In this document: in pieces, positions 45,033-55,569 of the stretch
How positions within the stretch are numbered: the stretch's first letter is position 1
How the letters are laid out: every line of letters begins with the position of its first letter
Source of the DNA: Bacillus ndiopicus
Lineage (GTDB): Bacteria > Bacillota > Bacilli > Bacillales_A > Planococcaceae
Length of the DNA stretch: 64,000 nt
Direction: 5' to 3'
NCBI RefSeq assembly: GCF_000612805.1
Contig: NZ_HG964410.1
Span: 62,001 to 126,000, forward strand
The notes under the pieces: model-generated
Databases searched by the model: none
Seen by the model: the letters and a program-made list of their open reading frames with translations, nothing else
What the model was told of the DNA's origin: nothing
Position numbers and translations under genes: made by a program

Positions 45033-48000
45033 AACCGATTCGTCTAACGCTTCAAGCATTTGGTCCATTTAAACAAAAAGAGGTAATCGATTTTACTGAA
45101 TTGCAGCAACATCGATTATTCGTTATTTCTGGTCAAACAGGTGCAGGTAAGACAACGATTTTTGATGGTATCACTTTTGCATTATACGGTGCAGCAAGTG
45201 GGCAAGATCGAAAAGAAAATAAATCAATGCGCAGTGATTTTGCTGAGGATGATGTGCATACAGCGGTAGAACTTGTTTTTGAAGTGCGCGATACTATTTA
45301 TCGTGTAAAACGGCAATTAGCACACGTTAAAAAAGGACGTAAGGCAGCGACTGGGGAAGCTTACGAATTTATGCGCTTGCAAGCTGATGGAACAGAGGAA
45401 CCTGTTGTTGAGCGACAAAAAGTAACCGATATAAATAAAAAAATCGAGGAACTAATTGGCTTATCTTATGATCAATTTAGTCAAATTATTATGTTACCGC
45501 AAGGTGAATTTCGTAAGCTGTTAACATCACAATCAGATAATAAAGAGGCAATTTTACGTAAAATTTTTAAGACAGAGCGTTACGGAGAAATTGCTAAAAA
45601 GCTGGAAGTAAAAAAGCAAGAGGCTGAGCAGCAGCAAAAAATGGCGATTGCCCGTAGTGAGAGCTATGTTGAACAGCTTGCGGGGGCATTGCCTGAGCGT
45701 GATTCATTGCTCTTTGAACGCTTAAATGATAATGCTAATTTATATCAAATTGATGAGGCCTTGGAGCAGGAGCTACAATATTATGAATTGAAGGCAGATG
45801 CAGATGCTAAGTACTATAAGCAAGCATTTGCAAAGCACGAAGAACAGCAAAAGGTTGTTTTAGAATGGCAACGTTTAAATGCAAGAATCGAGCTATTTGA
45901 ACAAAAGCAGCAGGAGTTAGTAGCTAAAAAATCGGAGCAAGAGTTTTTTGAAAATAAGAAAAGGCAGTATGAAGCAGCTATTAAAGCACAGCAGCTTATT
46001 CCAGTTGCCGAGCAATGTACGCAACTGAAACAGGAATTAGCTGATAAAGCAGCTTTATTAACAGCATTACTTGCAAAAAAGGAGCAATTACAGCAAGAGC
46101 AACAGCAGGCATCTATAACATTAAAGGTGGAAAAAGAACGTGATAATGAGCGTTTAGCATATCAGCAGGAGCTAGCAGAATTAGAGAAAACGAAGCCGCT
46201 TTATGAGGAAATAGCATTGCTAACTAACGCTATTGAAAAGCTTCAGCAAGAGCTTGATTTACAACTACAAAATATAAATAACGATAATAAGCAGATTGAA
46301 AATTTAAAGCTGCGAATGAATGAGCAACAGAATACTATTGAACAGCAAGAAGAACGAGTGGCTAAGCTGCCAAAAATGTTAGAGCAACAACAATACTTAA
46401 AAGAGATAGTAGCTTTATTCCGAAGCTTGGAAGATGTAAATGTAGTAGAGCGGCAGTTGGCTGAACAGCTTTCACATGTACAGCAAAAACATGAAGAAGC
46501 ACAGAAGCGCTACGATCAAGTAATGGAGAATTGGTTAGCAAATCAAGCGCATATGTTAGCACTTTCATTAGTGCCTGGTGCGCCTTGCCCTGTTTGTGGC
46601 AGTGTAGAGCATCCAGCGATTAATCAAAATGCTACAGAGCAAATAGACCAACAACTGCTCCTGCAATTTAAAGAACACGCTAATAAACTTCATCAGCAAT
46701 TGATGCAGCTTACAACTGAGCGCAACGTGGTATTGCAAAGGCAAAGTCAATTGAATGAACAGCTTAATCAGCTAAATGTGGAAAGTAATGAGGAGCTTTC
46801 ATATATAGAGCGCTATCAACGAAGCAAAGAAGAAATTGTTCAATTACAAAATTTAGCGGAAAATTTGGTAGTTGGTCGACAACAGTTGAAGAATTTGCAG
46901 CTTAACATTTTACAGCTTGAGCAAAATCAAAAATATAACGAACAACAGTTACAACAAGTTAGGAATATGTTTATTCAGCAGCAAACTGTTTTAGAGCAAA
47001 AGCGTTTAAGCATGCCACCAGCGATTAGTAGTCTTGAGCAGCTAGAGGAAATATTAAAGCAGAAGGAGCAGCAGCTACATGTATTGCAACAGGCGTTAAG
47101 TACAGCACAGAAAAATTATGATGAATCGAACACGAACTATTTAAAAATAACAGAAACGTATACTTTATCAGTTGCACATCATAAGGAATTGCAGCAAAAA
47201 TTCATATTAGTAACAGAACAATTTAAAAAGAAAAGAGAAGAATACCATTTTGCGACAGAAGAAGAATTTATTAATTCTTGTCGTACAGAGCTGCAAATCC
47301 AAGTGTTACAGCAGGAATACATGACGTATACAAATGAACTTCATGCTTTAACAACATTTGTTGAGCAAGAGACACAGCAATTAGCAAATGCTGAAAAGGT
47401 AGATATAACATTTGCTAAGGAGCAATTGCAAGTATATAAAGAAGCTTATGAAGAAGCTTTACAAACAGCTAATGCATCAAGAAATTGCCAGAAACTTTGC
47501 TTGGAATATAAAGAAAAGCTATTGCAAATAGCAGACGAAATTCATTCGTTAACGCAAACAGCGAACGAAGTAATCATGCTATATAATGTCTTACGAGGGC
47601 AGAACCAAAGGAAAATTTCCTTTGAACGTTATGTACAAATTGGTTATTTGGAGCAAATCACAGAGGCAGCTAACCGTCGTCTAAAGCATTTATCTAACGG
47701 ACAGTATCAATTAGTGTGCTCTGATCGACAAGAATCGCATGGTCGACAAAGTGGACTAAGTTTAGATGTATACGATAGCTACACAGGGCAAACACGCGAT
47801 GTTAAATCGTTGTCTGGTGGGGAGAAATTTAATGCTTCCCTATGTTTAGCATTAGGTATGGCAGACATTATTCAAAGTTTTCAAGGAAATGTGCAAATTG
47901 ATACGATGTTTATTGATGAAGGATTTGGTTCTCTTGATGAAGAATCTTTAATGCGTGCAATTGATACTTTAATCGATTTACAAAAATCAGGACGCATGGT

Positions 48001-48112
48001 TAGTGTTATTTCGCATGTAGCGGAGCTAAAAGCAATAATACCAGCTGTTTTACATGTGGAAAAATTAAAAGAAGGCTTTAGTCGTACAGCGATTAAAGTA
48101 CCAGGGGTATAA
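45029..48112 (+). CDS. sbcC: Exonuclease subunit SbcC (Rad50-like)
   Basis: 1027 residues. N-terminal Walker A GQTGAGKTTIFDGI. Two long Gln-rich coiled-coil arms flank the zinc hook CPVCG (C520, C523). The C-terminal signature is LSGGEKFNASLCLALG and Walker B is MFIDEGFGSLDEES. It is the structural ATPase partner of SbcD. The coiled coil is unusually rich in Gln (QQ runs), a feature of this lineage rather than a functional clue. Terminator at 48116-48150. Confidence 0.96.
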   Translation: MKPIRLTLQAFGPFKQKEVIDFTELQQHRLFVISGQTGAGKTTIFDGITFALYGAASGQDRKENKSMRSDFAEDDVHTAVELVFEVRDTIYRVKRQLAHVKKGRKAATGEAYEFMRLQADGTEEPVVERQKVTDINKKIEELIGLSYDQFSQIIMLPQGEFRKLLTSQSDNKEAILRKIFKTERYGEIAKKLEVKKQEAEQQQKMAIARSESYVEQLAGALPERDSLLFERLNDNANLYQIDEALEQELQYYELKADADAKYYKQAFAKHEEQQKVVLEWQRLNARIELFEQKQQELVAKKSEQEFFENKKRQYEAAIKAQQLIPVAEQCTQLKQELADKAALLTALLAKKEQLQQEQQQASITLKVEKERDNERLAYQQELAELEKTKPLYEEIALLTNAIEKLQQELDLQLQNINNDNKQIENLKLRMNEQQNTIEQQEERVAKLPKMLEQQQYLKEIVALFRSLEDVNVVERQLAEQLSHVQQKHEEAQKRYDQVMENWLANQAHMLALSLVPGAPCPVCGSVEHPAINQNATEQIDQQLLLQFKEHANKLHQQLMQLTTERNVVLQRQSQLNEQLNQLNVESNEELSYIERYQRSKEEIVQLQNLAENLVVGRQQLKNLQLNILQLEQNQKYNEQQLQQVRNMFIQQQTVLEQKRLSMPPAISSLEQLEEILKQKEQQLHVLQQALSTAQKNYDESNTNYLKITETYTLSVAHHKELQQKFILVTEQFKKKREEYHFATEEEFINSCRTELQIQVLQQEYMTYTNELHALTTFVEQETQQLANAEKVDITFAKEQLQVYKEAYEEALQTANASRNCQKLCLEYKEKLLQIADEIHSLTQTANEVIMLYNVLRGQNQRKISFERYVQIGYLEQITEAANRRLKHLSNGQYQLVCSDRQESHGRQSGLSLDVYDSYTGQTRDVKSLSGGEKFNASLCLALGMADIIQSFQGNVQIDTMFIDEGFGSLDEESLMRAIDTLIDLQKSGRMVSVISHVAELKAIIPAVLHVEKLKEGFSRTAIKVPGV

Positions 48113-48115
48113 AGA

Positions 48116-48150
48116 AAAGAGCAGCAATAAGGCTGCTCTTTAACTTTATT
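48116..48150. terminator. Bidirectional terminator after sbcC
   Basis: AAAGAGCAGC pairs with GCTGCTCTTT (48132-48141) around a short loop. It overlaps the end of the small minus-strand gene. Confidence 0.85.
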
Positions 48151-48259
48151 TACGACGAGCTGTTGGTTGTTGTTTTCGCTCATTTAGTATTTTTTTTATT
48201 ATTGGATAAGCAACAGGTGCCCATTTTATAGCTGTTTTTACAATTTTGCCGAGTTTCAT
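48146..48259 (-). CDS. Small basic protein, 37 residues
   Basis: A short gene supported by an excellent RBS on the minus strand (AAAGGAG, 9 nt before ATG 48259). The product is MKLGKIVKTAIKWAPVAYPI then IKKILNERKQQPTARRK. The N-terminal 26 residues form a likely amphipathic or hydrophobic helix with Lys at both edges, followed by a basic tail (RKQQPTARRK). There are no known motifs. It could be a membrane-surface peptide or a toxin-like small protein, but nothing shows this. It lies between sbcC and the DUF4870 gene, in the same direction as the latter. Confidence 0.6.
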   Translation of the reverse strand: MKLGKIVKTAIKWAPVAYPIIKKILNERKQQPTARRK

Positions 48260-48312
48260 ATATGATCGCTCCTTTAATTGATGCTTTAAATATACCCAAT
48301 TGATGTTTTATT

Positions 48313-48639
48313 TTAAACATTACGATATACTAGCACCGCTTGTACGATATTCCAAATGATGAATACTAAATACAATAAACCATAAAGTAACATGCCACCA
48401 AAGCCTGCAAAAAATAAAGTTGCGTCTTCTTGAACGCCGCCAAATATCGTAGTAAAGATAAAGAAAACGCCAACAGCTATACCTAGTATAATAGGTATAA
48501 TATGTGAAATGAGCGCTCGCTTTGAATGGTAGCGGACTTCTTCATCTTTCGATACTAACCAAATAATAATCGGTGCTATAAATGGTGCAAAGAAAATGCT
48601 TAAATAGCTAAGCATACTTAAAATTTTACGATCCTCCAT
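48313..48639 (-). CDS. DUF4870 family small membrane protein
   Basis: 108 residues from ATG 48639 (MEDRKILSMLSYLSIFFAPFIAPIIIWL). AAAGGAG is 9 nt upstream of this ATG; an ATG three codons earlier directly abuts the RBS and is unlikely. There are three membrane segments. The KDEEVRYHSKRAL motif after the first helix pair is the DUF4870 hallmark. Function unknown. Confidence 0.85.
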   Translation of the reverse strand: MEDRKILSMLSYLSIFFAPFIAPIIIWLVSKDEEVRYHSKRALISHIIPIILGIAVGVFFIFTTIFGGVQEDATLFFAGFGGMLLYGLLYLVFIIWNIVQAVLVYRNV

Positions 48640-48760
48640 TAAAATCATCTCCTTTAAAGTTTTTGCTTTCTTTTAATTTTATATACGTATTAGACCATAT
48701 AGAAGTTTCAGCAATAATTTAGTGAACTTCCTCTCAATCGCTTTAAAACCATTGAAAAAA

Positions 48761-48806
48761 GGGGTGCCAGAAATGCAGGCATAGCCTTGCATTCTGACAC
48801 CCATTA
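48761..48806 (-). terminator. Terminator of the tandem GGDEF operon
   Basis: GGGTGCCAGAAATGCAGGC pairs with GCCTTGCATTCTGACACCC. A run of A on the plus strand before it gives the T-tract for minus-strand transcripts. Confidence 0.8.
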
Positions 48807-48816
48807 TTTAATAGCT

Positions 48817-50373
48817 TTATATCTTTTCTTTCAAAGTTTCCTTGATAAGCCTTTTATCCGCATACATGCTGAGATCCGCAATATGGAATAGTTCTTCAAA
48901 TGTTTGTCCATCACGAGGTGCTATACTGTACCCGATACTTGGAGAAATCTCGAATGTAATATTACCTTCATGCGTAAAGAGCTGTTTCGTAAAAGCTTGC
49001 CGAATGGTATGAACGAAATGCAACAATTCCTCCTCATTGCTAATCTCTTGTAGAAAGACTGTAAACTCATCGCCGCCAAGGCGTGCAATTTTATGAGGAG
49101 CTGGAATACATGCTGTTAAAACTTTAGCTACATGCTGTAAAACATAATCACCAACTTGATGACCATATGTATCATTTATATGCTTAAAATAATTTAAATC
49201 TAAGAGGATTATGGCATTTTGTTGATGAGTGGCCTTGCTTAAGCATTGTGTAACAAACTCAACAAAATAAGCGCGGTTGTATAATCCTGTTAGTGAGTCA
49301 TGATAAGCTAAATGCTCAATAAGTTGTTCACGCTCAAATTCCTCAGTAATTTCCCGCCACATAATGTAATAGTACTTTTCAATACCAAGTGTCATATAAG
49401 AAGCATCGACTGAAACTTTTAAAACACTATCCTCATTGTTGCGCTTTAAATCAATAATATAACCATGAATTTGCTGTTTATCTTTAATTGCAGCAATCAT
49501 ATTATGAATTTGCTGTTGGTTAAACTCTGATTGAGCTGCATGAAGTAGATTCTCTTCGCTTCTTCCTCGAGCTTGTAAAAAATGTCGTGCATTATTATTA
49601 ATTTCGATAATATTTAATCTTCTATCGACAACTGTAATTGCAACTGGCATAAGTTCGAAAACGAGACGATAACGCTGGCTTATAGTTGGCATTAAATCAA
49701 ATTTTCGGATACCAATCATAAGTAGGGCAACTGTAAGAAAGTTTAATAATAAAATAGGGAGTGGTATAAGTTTATTCATCCCTAAGCTTAATGCTGCGAT
49801 ATAACCCAAGAGTATTAATGAATAGCTAGTTAATAGAAATAGTAATAGCTGTTTGCCGATTGAAATAGATGTTTTGAAAAACCCATAAATAAACATAAAC
49901 AAGGTTATACAAATGGTAAATGTTGTTAAGCTATGTGCCCAAATATTATAAAAATTGGCTATTCGATATGTCCAAATGCCAACGCGTTCATAGCTTTGTT
50001 CAATAGGTGCTATAGGCGAAAAGCTAATATATATTTGAGCAACTAGCGGTATATAAAGTGCATAATATAATGCTTTACGAAAGCGAATTTTGGCATTTTT
50101 AACAATAAGAATATAAATTAAATGCAGTGTTGCGACCATTCCAAGAACGATGAAGGGACCGACAATTATTTTAGAAACAAAAGGGTTATGTTCAAGTGTA
50201 ATGAGCTGACGTGCAAACTCACCTGAAAAAGCAAAAATTAATGCAATTGATATAACGCTCAATAAACGGTTTTCTAGCAACGCCATATTTTTTGAAAATA
50301 AAATAATAAGCATTATAAACAAAATAAATATTGGTATACCGTACACAAGCATGTATACATGAATTGGTTGCAT
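48817..50373 (-). CDS. 7TM-PAS-GGDEF diguanylate cyclase, copy A
   Basis: 518 residues from ATG 50373 (MQPIHVYMLVYGIPIFILF), chosen for the RBS GAGGTG 6 nt upstream; ATG 50406 lacks one. About seven to eight membrane helices (residues 1-220) resemble the 7TM sensor of some Gram-positive kinases. A PAS domain follows (ELMPVAITVVDRRLNIIEINNNARHFL), then GGDEF with HDSLTGLYNRAYFVEF, DLNYFKHINDTYGH and RLGGDEF. The catalytic motif is intact, so c-di-GMP synthesis is likely. No RxxD inhibitory site is present. It is a tandem paralogue of the next gene, 45 bp away in the same operon. Confidence 0.92.
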   Translation of the reverse strand: MQPIHVYMLVYGIPIFILFIMLIILFSKNMALLENRLLSVISIALIFAFSGEFARQLITLEHNPFVSKIIVGPFIVLGMVATLHLIYILIVKNAKIRFRKALYYALYIPLVAQIYISFSPIAPIEQSYERVGIWTYRIANFYNIWAHSLTTFTICITLFMFIYGFFKTSISIGKQLLLFLLTSYSLILLGYIAALSLGMNKLIPLPILLLNFLTVALLMIGIRKFDLMPTISQRYRLVFELMPVAITVVDRRLNIIEINNNARHFLQARGRSEENLLHAAQSEFNQQQIHNMIAAIKDKQQIHGYIIDLKRNNEDSVLKVSVDASYMTLGIEKYYYIMWREITEEFEREQLIEHLAYHDSLTGLYNRAYFVEFVTQCLSKATHQQNAIILLDLNYFKHINDTYGHQVGDYVLQHVAKVLTACIPAPHKIARLGGDEFTVFLQEISNEEELLHFVHTIRQAFTKQLFTHEGNITFEISPSIGYSIAPRDGQTFEELFHIADLSMYADKRLIKETLKEKI

Positions 50374-50418
50374 TGAAAACACCTCGTTTGAAAATATGAA
50401 CTGCATTAGCGATGTATT

Positions 50419-51972
50419 TTACTTGAGTGGAGCTTGTTGCTGTTTAATAACAGCTTTATTTATATACATATTGATATCACTAACATGTAGTAATTGCTCT
50501 AATGTATTACCATCTACAGCATATAAGCTATAGCCTATACTAGGGGAAATCGTAAGCTGCACCTTTTCAAATTGAAAAATATCTTTCTCACAACGCTGGC
50601 GAATTGCTGCTACATTGGTTTCTACTTCTTCCTTATTTTTTAAATTCCTTAAAAATATTACGAATTCATCACCTCCGAGCCTAGCAATAATATGTGGACT
50701 CGTAATAATGGATTTTAAAATGGAAGCCATATGCTGTAGTACTAAATCACCAACAGCATGCCCATAATTATCGTTGATTTGTTTAAAGAAATTTAAATCA
50801 ATTAAAACTACCGCATGAATATCTGTTGCTAATGATTTATTAATATATGCTTCAACATACTGTACAAAATAGGCGCGATTATGAAGACCTGTTAATGCGT
50901 CATGATAGGCCAAATAATGCGCAAGTGACTCTTTCTCTGTATCATCGGTAATATCACGCCACATAATGTAGTAGCATTCTTCAGAACCGAATGGAATGAT
51001 GGATGCTTCAAATGCTAAAATCATTTTTTGTAATGTTGAAGGATTTTCAAAATCCAACGTAAAGTTACTAAGCTGTCTAGAGCTTTGTAATGCTTTAATT
51101 AACAACATACCCTGCTTTTGATTATGTACAGTGTGTAAAAGGGCAGATAAGCTCTGGTCTGAAGTGGCATAGAAAGTATTGCGTGCATGTATGTTATATT
51201 CAAGCACTTTTAGCTCACTAGAAAGTAAAATAATAGCAGCTGGTGTCACTTCAAAAACCATTTGATAGCGAGATTCCATACTTGGAATAAGCTCGAATTT
51301 TGTAATGCCTACAATAAAAATGACACTTGCAACTGTCATAAATAAAATAATAGATATAGGTAGTAGATATTCCTTCAAATATAAAGCAAATGTTAATAAA
51401 AATAATATAAAAAACAGGCTATTTGTAATGATAAAGAATCGAAATAAGCTTTTGCCATGTACCGATTTTGCCCGGATTACCCCAAATGCTGATAATAAAA
51501 TTGTGATAAATATGTCTGTGCTAATGGCACCAAAAAGCCATATATTATAATGATGAGATGTTGGATAAAGACAAAGAGCTTGTAAATAAAAAATTTCAAT
51601 TGATAAACTATAGCTTAAAAAAATAGCAATTATATGCAAAAATACAGGCGTGTAAAAAAGAATAACTATAAACTGACGCGCATGTAAATGACAATACTTC
51701 ACTAACAATACATACATTAAATGCAGAAGTGTAGAAATAAAGATTAAAATACATATTCCCATTACTACAGAAGAGAAGAATGGGACATATTGAAGTGGCA
51801 ATGTATGGAGTAAAAAACCTCCTAACAATAAGAAACAAAAGCTAATTAATGCAATACTTAATAACCTTGTTTCTGTCATTTTAAAATTGTTAAGTAATAA
51901 TTTAACAATGAAAAATGTTAAAATAAAAATAGGGATGATAAATAAGAATAAATAAACAGTTAAACTTGTCAT
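50419..51972 (-). CDS. 7TM-PAS-GGDEF diguanylate cyclase, copy B
   Basis: 517 residues. Same order as copy A: multiple N-terminal helices (YLFLFIIPIFILTFFIVKLLL and others), PAS region (EVTPAAIILLSSELKVLEYNIHARNTF), and GGDEF with HDALTGLHNRAYFVQY, DLNFFKQINDNYGH and RLGGDEF. AGGTGATGAA precedes ATG 51972. It is first in the two-gene operon. The sensor halves of A and B have diverged more than the cyclase halves, so they probably respond to different cues. The RxxD inhibitory site is also absent here. Confidence 0.92.
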   Translation of the reverse strand: MTSLTVYLFLFIIPIFILTFFIVKLLLNNFKMTETRLLSIALISFCFLLLGGFLLHTLPLQYVPFFSSVVMGICILIFISTLLHLMYVLLVKYCHLHARQFIVILFYTPVFLHIIAIFLSYSLSIEIFYLQALCLYPTSHHYNIWLFGAISTDIFITILLSAFGVIRAKSVHGKSLFRFFIITNSLFFILFLLTFALYLKEYLLPISIILFMTVASVIFIVGITKFELIPSMESRYQMVFEVTPAAIILLSSELKVLEYNIHARNTFYATSDQSLSALLHTVHNQKQGMLLIKALQSSRQLSNFTLDFENPSTLQKMILAFEASIIPFGSEECYYIMWRDITDDTEKESLAHYLAYHDALTGLHNRAYFVQYVEAYINKSLATDIHAVVLIDLNFFKQINDNYGHAVGDLVLQHMASILKSIITSPHIIARLGGDEFVIFLRNLKNKEEVETNVAAIRQRCEKDIFQFEKVQLTISPSIGYSLYAVDGNTLEQLLHVSDINMYINKAVIKQQQAPLK

Positions 51973-52083
51973 TTCATCACCTCATGCACCTATGCAAATA
52001 ATTAATTGTTAAAACTTTTAGAAAAGTTATAATTTAGTTATTGGAAGTCCATTATACAATTTATTTGTACTTTTGTGTTATAG

Positions 52084-52871
<788 letters not shown>

Positions 52872-52872
<1 letters not shown>

Positions 52873-52924
52873 AAAGGCTGCTTGGAAAATCAGATAGTAA
52901 TCTGCTTTTCCAGCAGCCTTTTTG
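52872..52924. terminator. Bidirectional terminator between map and the TspO-like gene
   Basis: AAAAAGGCTGCTTGGAAAA and TTTTCCAGCAGCCTTTTT form the outer stem, CAGAT/ATCTG the inner one. Confidence 0.9.
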
Positions 52925-52936
52925 TTGATAGCTAAC

Positions 52937-53650
52937 CTACTTGATGTTTTTTATTTTTGAAAAAAGACAGACGATAAGCACAGCGCTCAAAAAAAGCGCG
53001 ACTGCTGTAACGAATAGCTCCTCAAATCCATTATACCAAGCGATACCTAGATAGCCCCAGATAAATATGGAAGGCAACACTCTATCAATATAACGATAGC
53101 GAAAATAAAGTGCCATCGTAGCGCCAAGTGTTAATAAAATAACCGTCCACAAGGTATTGCTCAAGCCTAAGCCATGCCAATTGTAATAAACCATTGTATG
53201 TGAAAAAAAGATATACGTTAAAAATAGCATCCAACCTAAATACAATGAGATAGGTACACGCTCTTTAATCTGAACATTTGTTAAAAAATATGTCCGATAT
53301 AGCATAAATAATGAAAGAAGCTGTGCAATTAATAGTAACAGTGCAACGATATGATATTTAGCATGCCAACTAACAAAAAAGCTAATCAGAAAAATATGTG
53401 CTAATGTAAATAATATTAGCTGTCTAGAAGTGAACGTATTTGGTTGATGGCGCTTGCGTAGAATATATATTATTAATCCTATAAAAACAACTAGCCAGCC
53501 TATATAAACGTAACTAGCAGGGGAAAATAATAGAGGTAAACGATTGATGCTAGCCAATGTTGAAAAACCGAATAAATGGCGCCAAAATGTATGTAAAGTA
53601 AAGAGTATTGTTAAAATTGTAGAGCTGAACAAAAATATAGTTCGAGCCAT
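52937..53650 (-). CDS. Multi-pass membrane protein, TspO/MBR-related
   Basis: 237 residues with about seven to eight membrane helices and almost no loops. NRLPLLFSPASYVYIGWLVVFIGLIIYIL and RVPISLYLGWMLFLTY resemble the long Gram-positive relatives of TspO/tryptophan-rich sensory proteins, in which FxPAxYVFxxW and SIYLGW recur. The match is by eye. The function is unknown; ligand transport or sensing of porphyrin-like compounds is only a family suggestion. Confidence 0.65.
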   Translation of the reverse strand: MARTIFLFSSTILTILFTLHTFWRHLFGFSTLASINRLPLLFSPASYVYIGWLVVFIGLIIYILRKRHQPNTFTSRQLILFTLAHIFLISFFVSWHAKYHIVALLLLIAQLLSLFMLYRTYFLTNVQIKERVPISLYLGWMLFLTYIFFSHTMVYYNWHGLGLSNTLWTVILLTLGATMALYFRYRYIDRVLPSIFIWGYLGIAWYNGFEELFVTAVALFLSAVLIVCLFSKIKNIK

Positions 53651-53816
53651 GTAGCCCTCCCCTTTCCGTAAAAAATTATATATCTTTTAATTGACCTCTA
53701 CAACTATAAGAAAATGTACATTCAGTGAATTTCTATATTTCACCATAAATCTATGTAGGATTGTCGTTCTAAATAGGATAGAATAATAATAATTTACTGA
53801 TTAAGGAGTGGGAGAA

Positions 53817-54671
53817 ATGAAAAAATTAAGTGACTTAGATTTAACATTAAGCATGGATAAAAAAATGTACAAAAAGAAGTTAAAAGTTTTACAATACGAA
53901 ATGCTCAATGCACAGCAGTTTCTCTTTAATAATAAAATAGGCTTAATTTTTGTATTTGAAGGAATGGATGCTGCTGGAAAAGGTGGCGCAATTAAGCGAT
54001 TAACAGAGCGCGTAGACCCACGTGGATTAGTTGTACATCCAATTTCTGCTCCACAGCCACATGAACTACGCTACAATTATTTGCACCGTTTCTGGCGTAA
54101 ATTGCCACAGCACGGACAAATTGCAGTATTTGATCGTTCTTGGTATGGTCGAGTGCTTGTTGAACGCCTAGAAGGCTTTGCAACGAAAGACGAGTGGAGT
54201 AGGGCGTATGAAGAAATAAACAATTTCGAACAACTACTAACTGATGGTGATTATATCGTTATTAAGTTTTGGCTACATATCGACGAAGATGAGCAGTTAA
54301 AGCGCTTTAATGAACGCGCTGAGGACCCTTATAAAGCTTGGAAGCTAACAGATGAGGATTGGCGCAATCGCGAGAAATTTAAAAATTATACCGAAGCGGC
54401 TGATGATGTATTCGCCAAAACGGATAGCAAGCATGCTCCTTGGATTTTAATACCTGGAAATGATAAATTATATGCACGTGTGCAAGTATTAAAAGAAACG
54501 CTAGCTCATATAGAAAAGGAAGCAGAGCGAAGAGGCTTACATTTAACAAATCAATTGGATAATATTGTACAGCAAAATGAAGAGGAAATAACTGAAGTAG
54601 AAGAGCAAGTAAAAGAAACAGTGACTAAACCGAAAAATGTAGTGAAAAGTAAAAGAAAGAAGCATAAATAA
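53817..54671 (+). CDS. Polyphosphate kinase 2 family protein
   Basis: 284 residues from ATG 53817, with AAGGAGTGGGAG just upstream; the GTG at 53808 lies within that RBS. Walker A FEGMDAAGKGGAIKRL, the lid region VHPISAPQPHELRYNYLHRFWRKLP, and Walker B VFDRSWYGRVLVERLEGF are classic PPK2. It transfers phosphate between polyphosphate and nucleotides. It is a single-domain form; class (AMP, ADP or both) cannot be settled by eye. The last 45 residues are a Lys/Glu-rich extension (EEEITEVEEQVKETVTKPKN) not part of the fold. Confidence 0.92.
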   Translation: MKKLSDLDLTLSMDKKMYKKKLKVLQYEMLNAQQFLFNNKIGLIFVFEGMDAAGKGGAIKRLTERVDPRGLVVHPISAPQPHELRYNYLHRFWRKLPQHGQIAVFDRSWYGRVLVERLEGFATKDEWSRAYEEINNFEQLLTDGDYIVIKFWLHIDEDEQLKRFNERAEDPYKAWKLTDEDWRNREKFKNYTEAADDVFAKTDSKHAPWILIPGNDKLYARVQVLKETLAHIEKEAERRGLHLTNQLDNIVQQNEEEITEVEEQVKETVTKPKNVVKSKRKKHK

Positions 54672-54827
54672 AAGTAGAGCTACTAACCTTGCTTAGGAAG
54701 CTTGTACTTGATGCTACGTTTTGCAACATAAAATATTGATTGTGAAAGCACGATAAGTTACCGTCTGTTTGTACAGAACAGTGTAGGAAAATTTTGTAGG
54801 AGAAGGCGCTTTAGCGGTGTATAAAAA

Positions 54828-55433
54828 ATGCTGAGAGACTTTTTGAGCTTATTTCAAAAGAAAGGTGATACGGTGATTACTATTGCGTGTGATCGATGTG
54901 ATTTACGAACATTAGTAGAAGCGGACGCACCTAGTTTGGCGGTGTTGCTATCCGAAAATAAATATTTTTGGTCAACATATGAGCCACTACATCATCCTAA
55001 TTTTTATACAGTAGAAACACAACGTAAAAAAATTGTGGAAAGTTTATACTTGTTGGAAGAAAAGCGGGAGTTTTCTTTTGGGGTATTTGTAAAGGGAACG
55101 AATCGCTTAATTGGACATATTTCTTTATATGCAGTAAAAAGACTACCGTACTCTAGTGCTTTTATTGGTTATTCAATGGATCAGCATTTTGTAGGAAAAG
55201 GCATTGCTACAGATGCTGCAAAAGCGGTAGTGAAATTTGCCTTTGAGCAAGTAGGAGTCCATCGTGTTGAGGCGTATGTGGCACCACCGAATTCCGCTTC
55301 TATACGCGTACTAGAAAAAGTAGGCTTTGTGAAAGAAGGCTTATTACGAAAGCTATTATTTATTAATGGACAGTGGGTAGATCATTATATGTACGCGCTG
55401 TTAGCTGAGGATTCAAAGGGTGAGGGGGAGTAG
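54828..55433 (+). CDS. GNAT acetyltransferase (RimJ/RimL-like)
   Basis: 201 residues. The GNAT acetyl-CoA motif is FIGYSMDQHFVGKGIATDAAKAVVKFAFEQVGVHRVEAYVAPPNSASIRVLEKVGFVKEG, very like RimJ-type protein N-acetyltransferases. The target is unknown. ATG 54828 has a weak RBS; GTG 54873 (VITIACDRCDLR) lies 3-4 nt after AAAGGTGAT and may be the true start, removing 15 residues. It stands alone. Confidence 0.87.
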   Translation: MLRDFLSLFQKKGDTVITIACDRCDLRTLVEADAPSLAVLLSENKYFWSTYEPLHHPNFYTVETQRKKIVESLYLLEEKREFSFGVFVKGTNRLIGHISLYAVKRLPYSSAFIGYSMDQHFVGKGIATDAAKAVVKFAFEQVGVHRVEAYVAPPNSASIRVLEKVGFVKEGLLRKLLFINGQWVDHYMYALLAEDSKGEGE

Positions 55434-55512
55434 ACTGTTGTTTAGGAAAGCTCCTGTAATTGTCAAAAAGACCAAAAATCATAATAACTTATCATCTAAA
55501 CAATAAAAAGAA

Positions 55513-55559
55513 ATAGCTGTTGGAAATGCAGGTGCAAACCTACTTTTCCAACAGCTATA
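55513..55559. terminator. Bidirectional terminator between GNAT and carbonic anhydrase genes
   Basis: ATAGCTGTTGGAAA pairs with TTTCCAACAGCTAT, with an inner AGGT/ACCT stem. Confidence 0.85.
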
Positions 55560-55569
55560 TTTTGTAATA

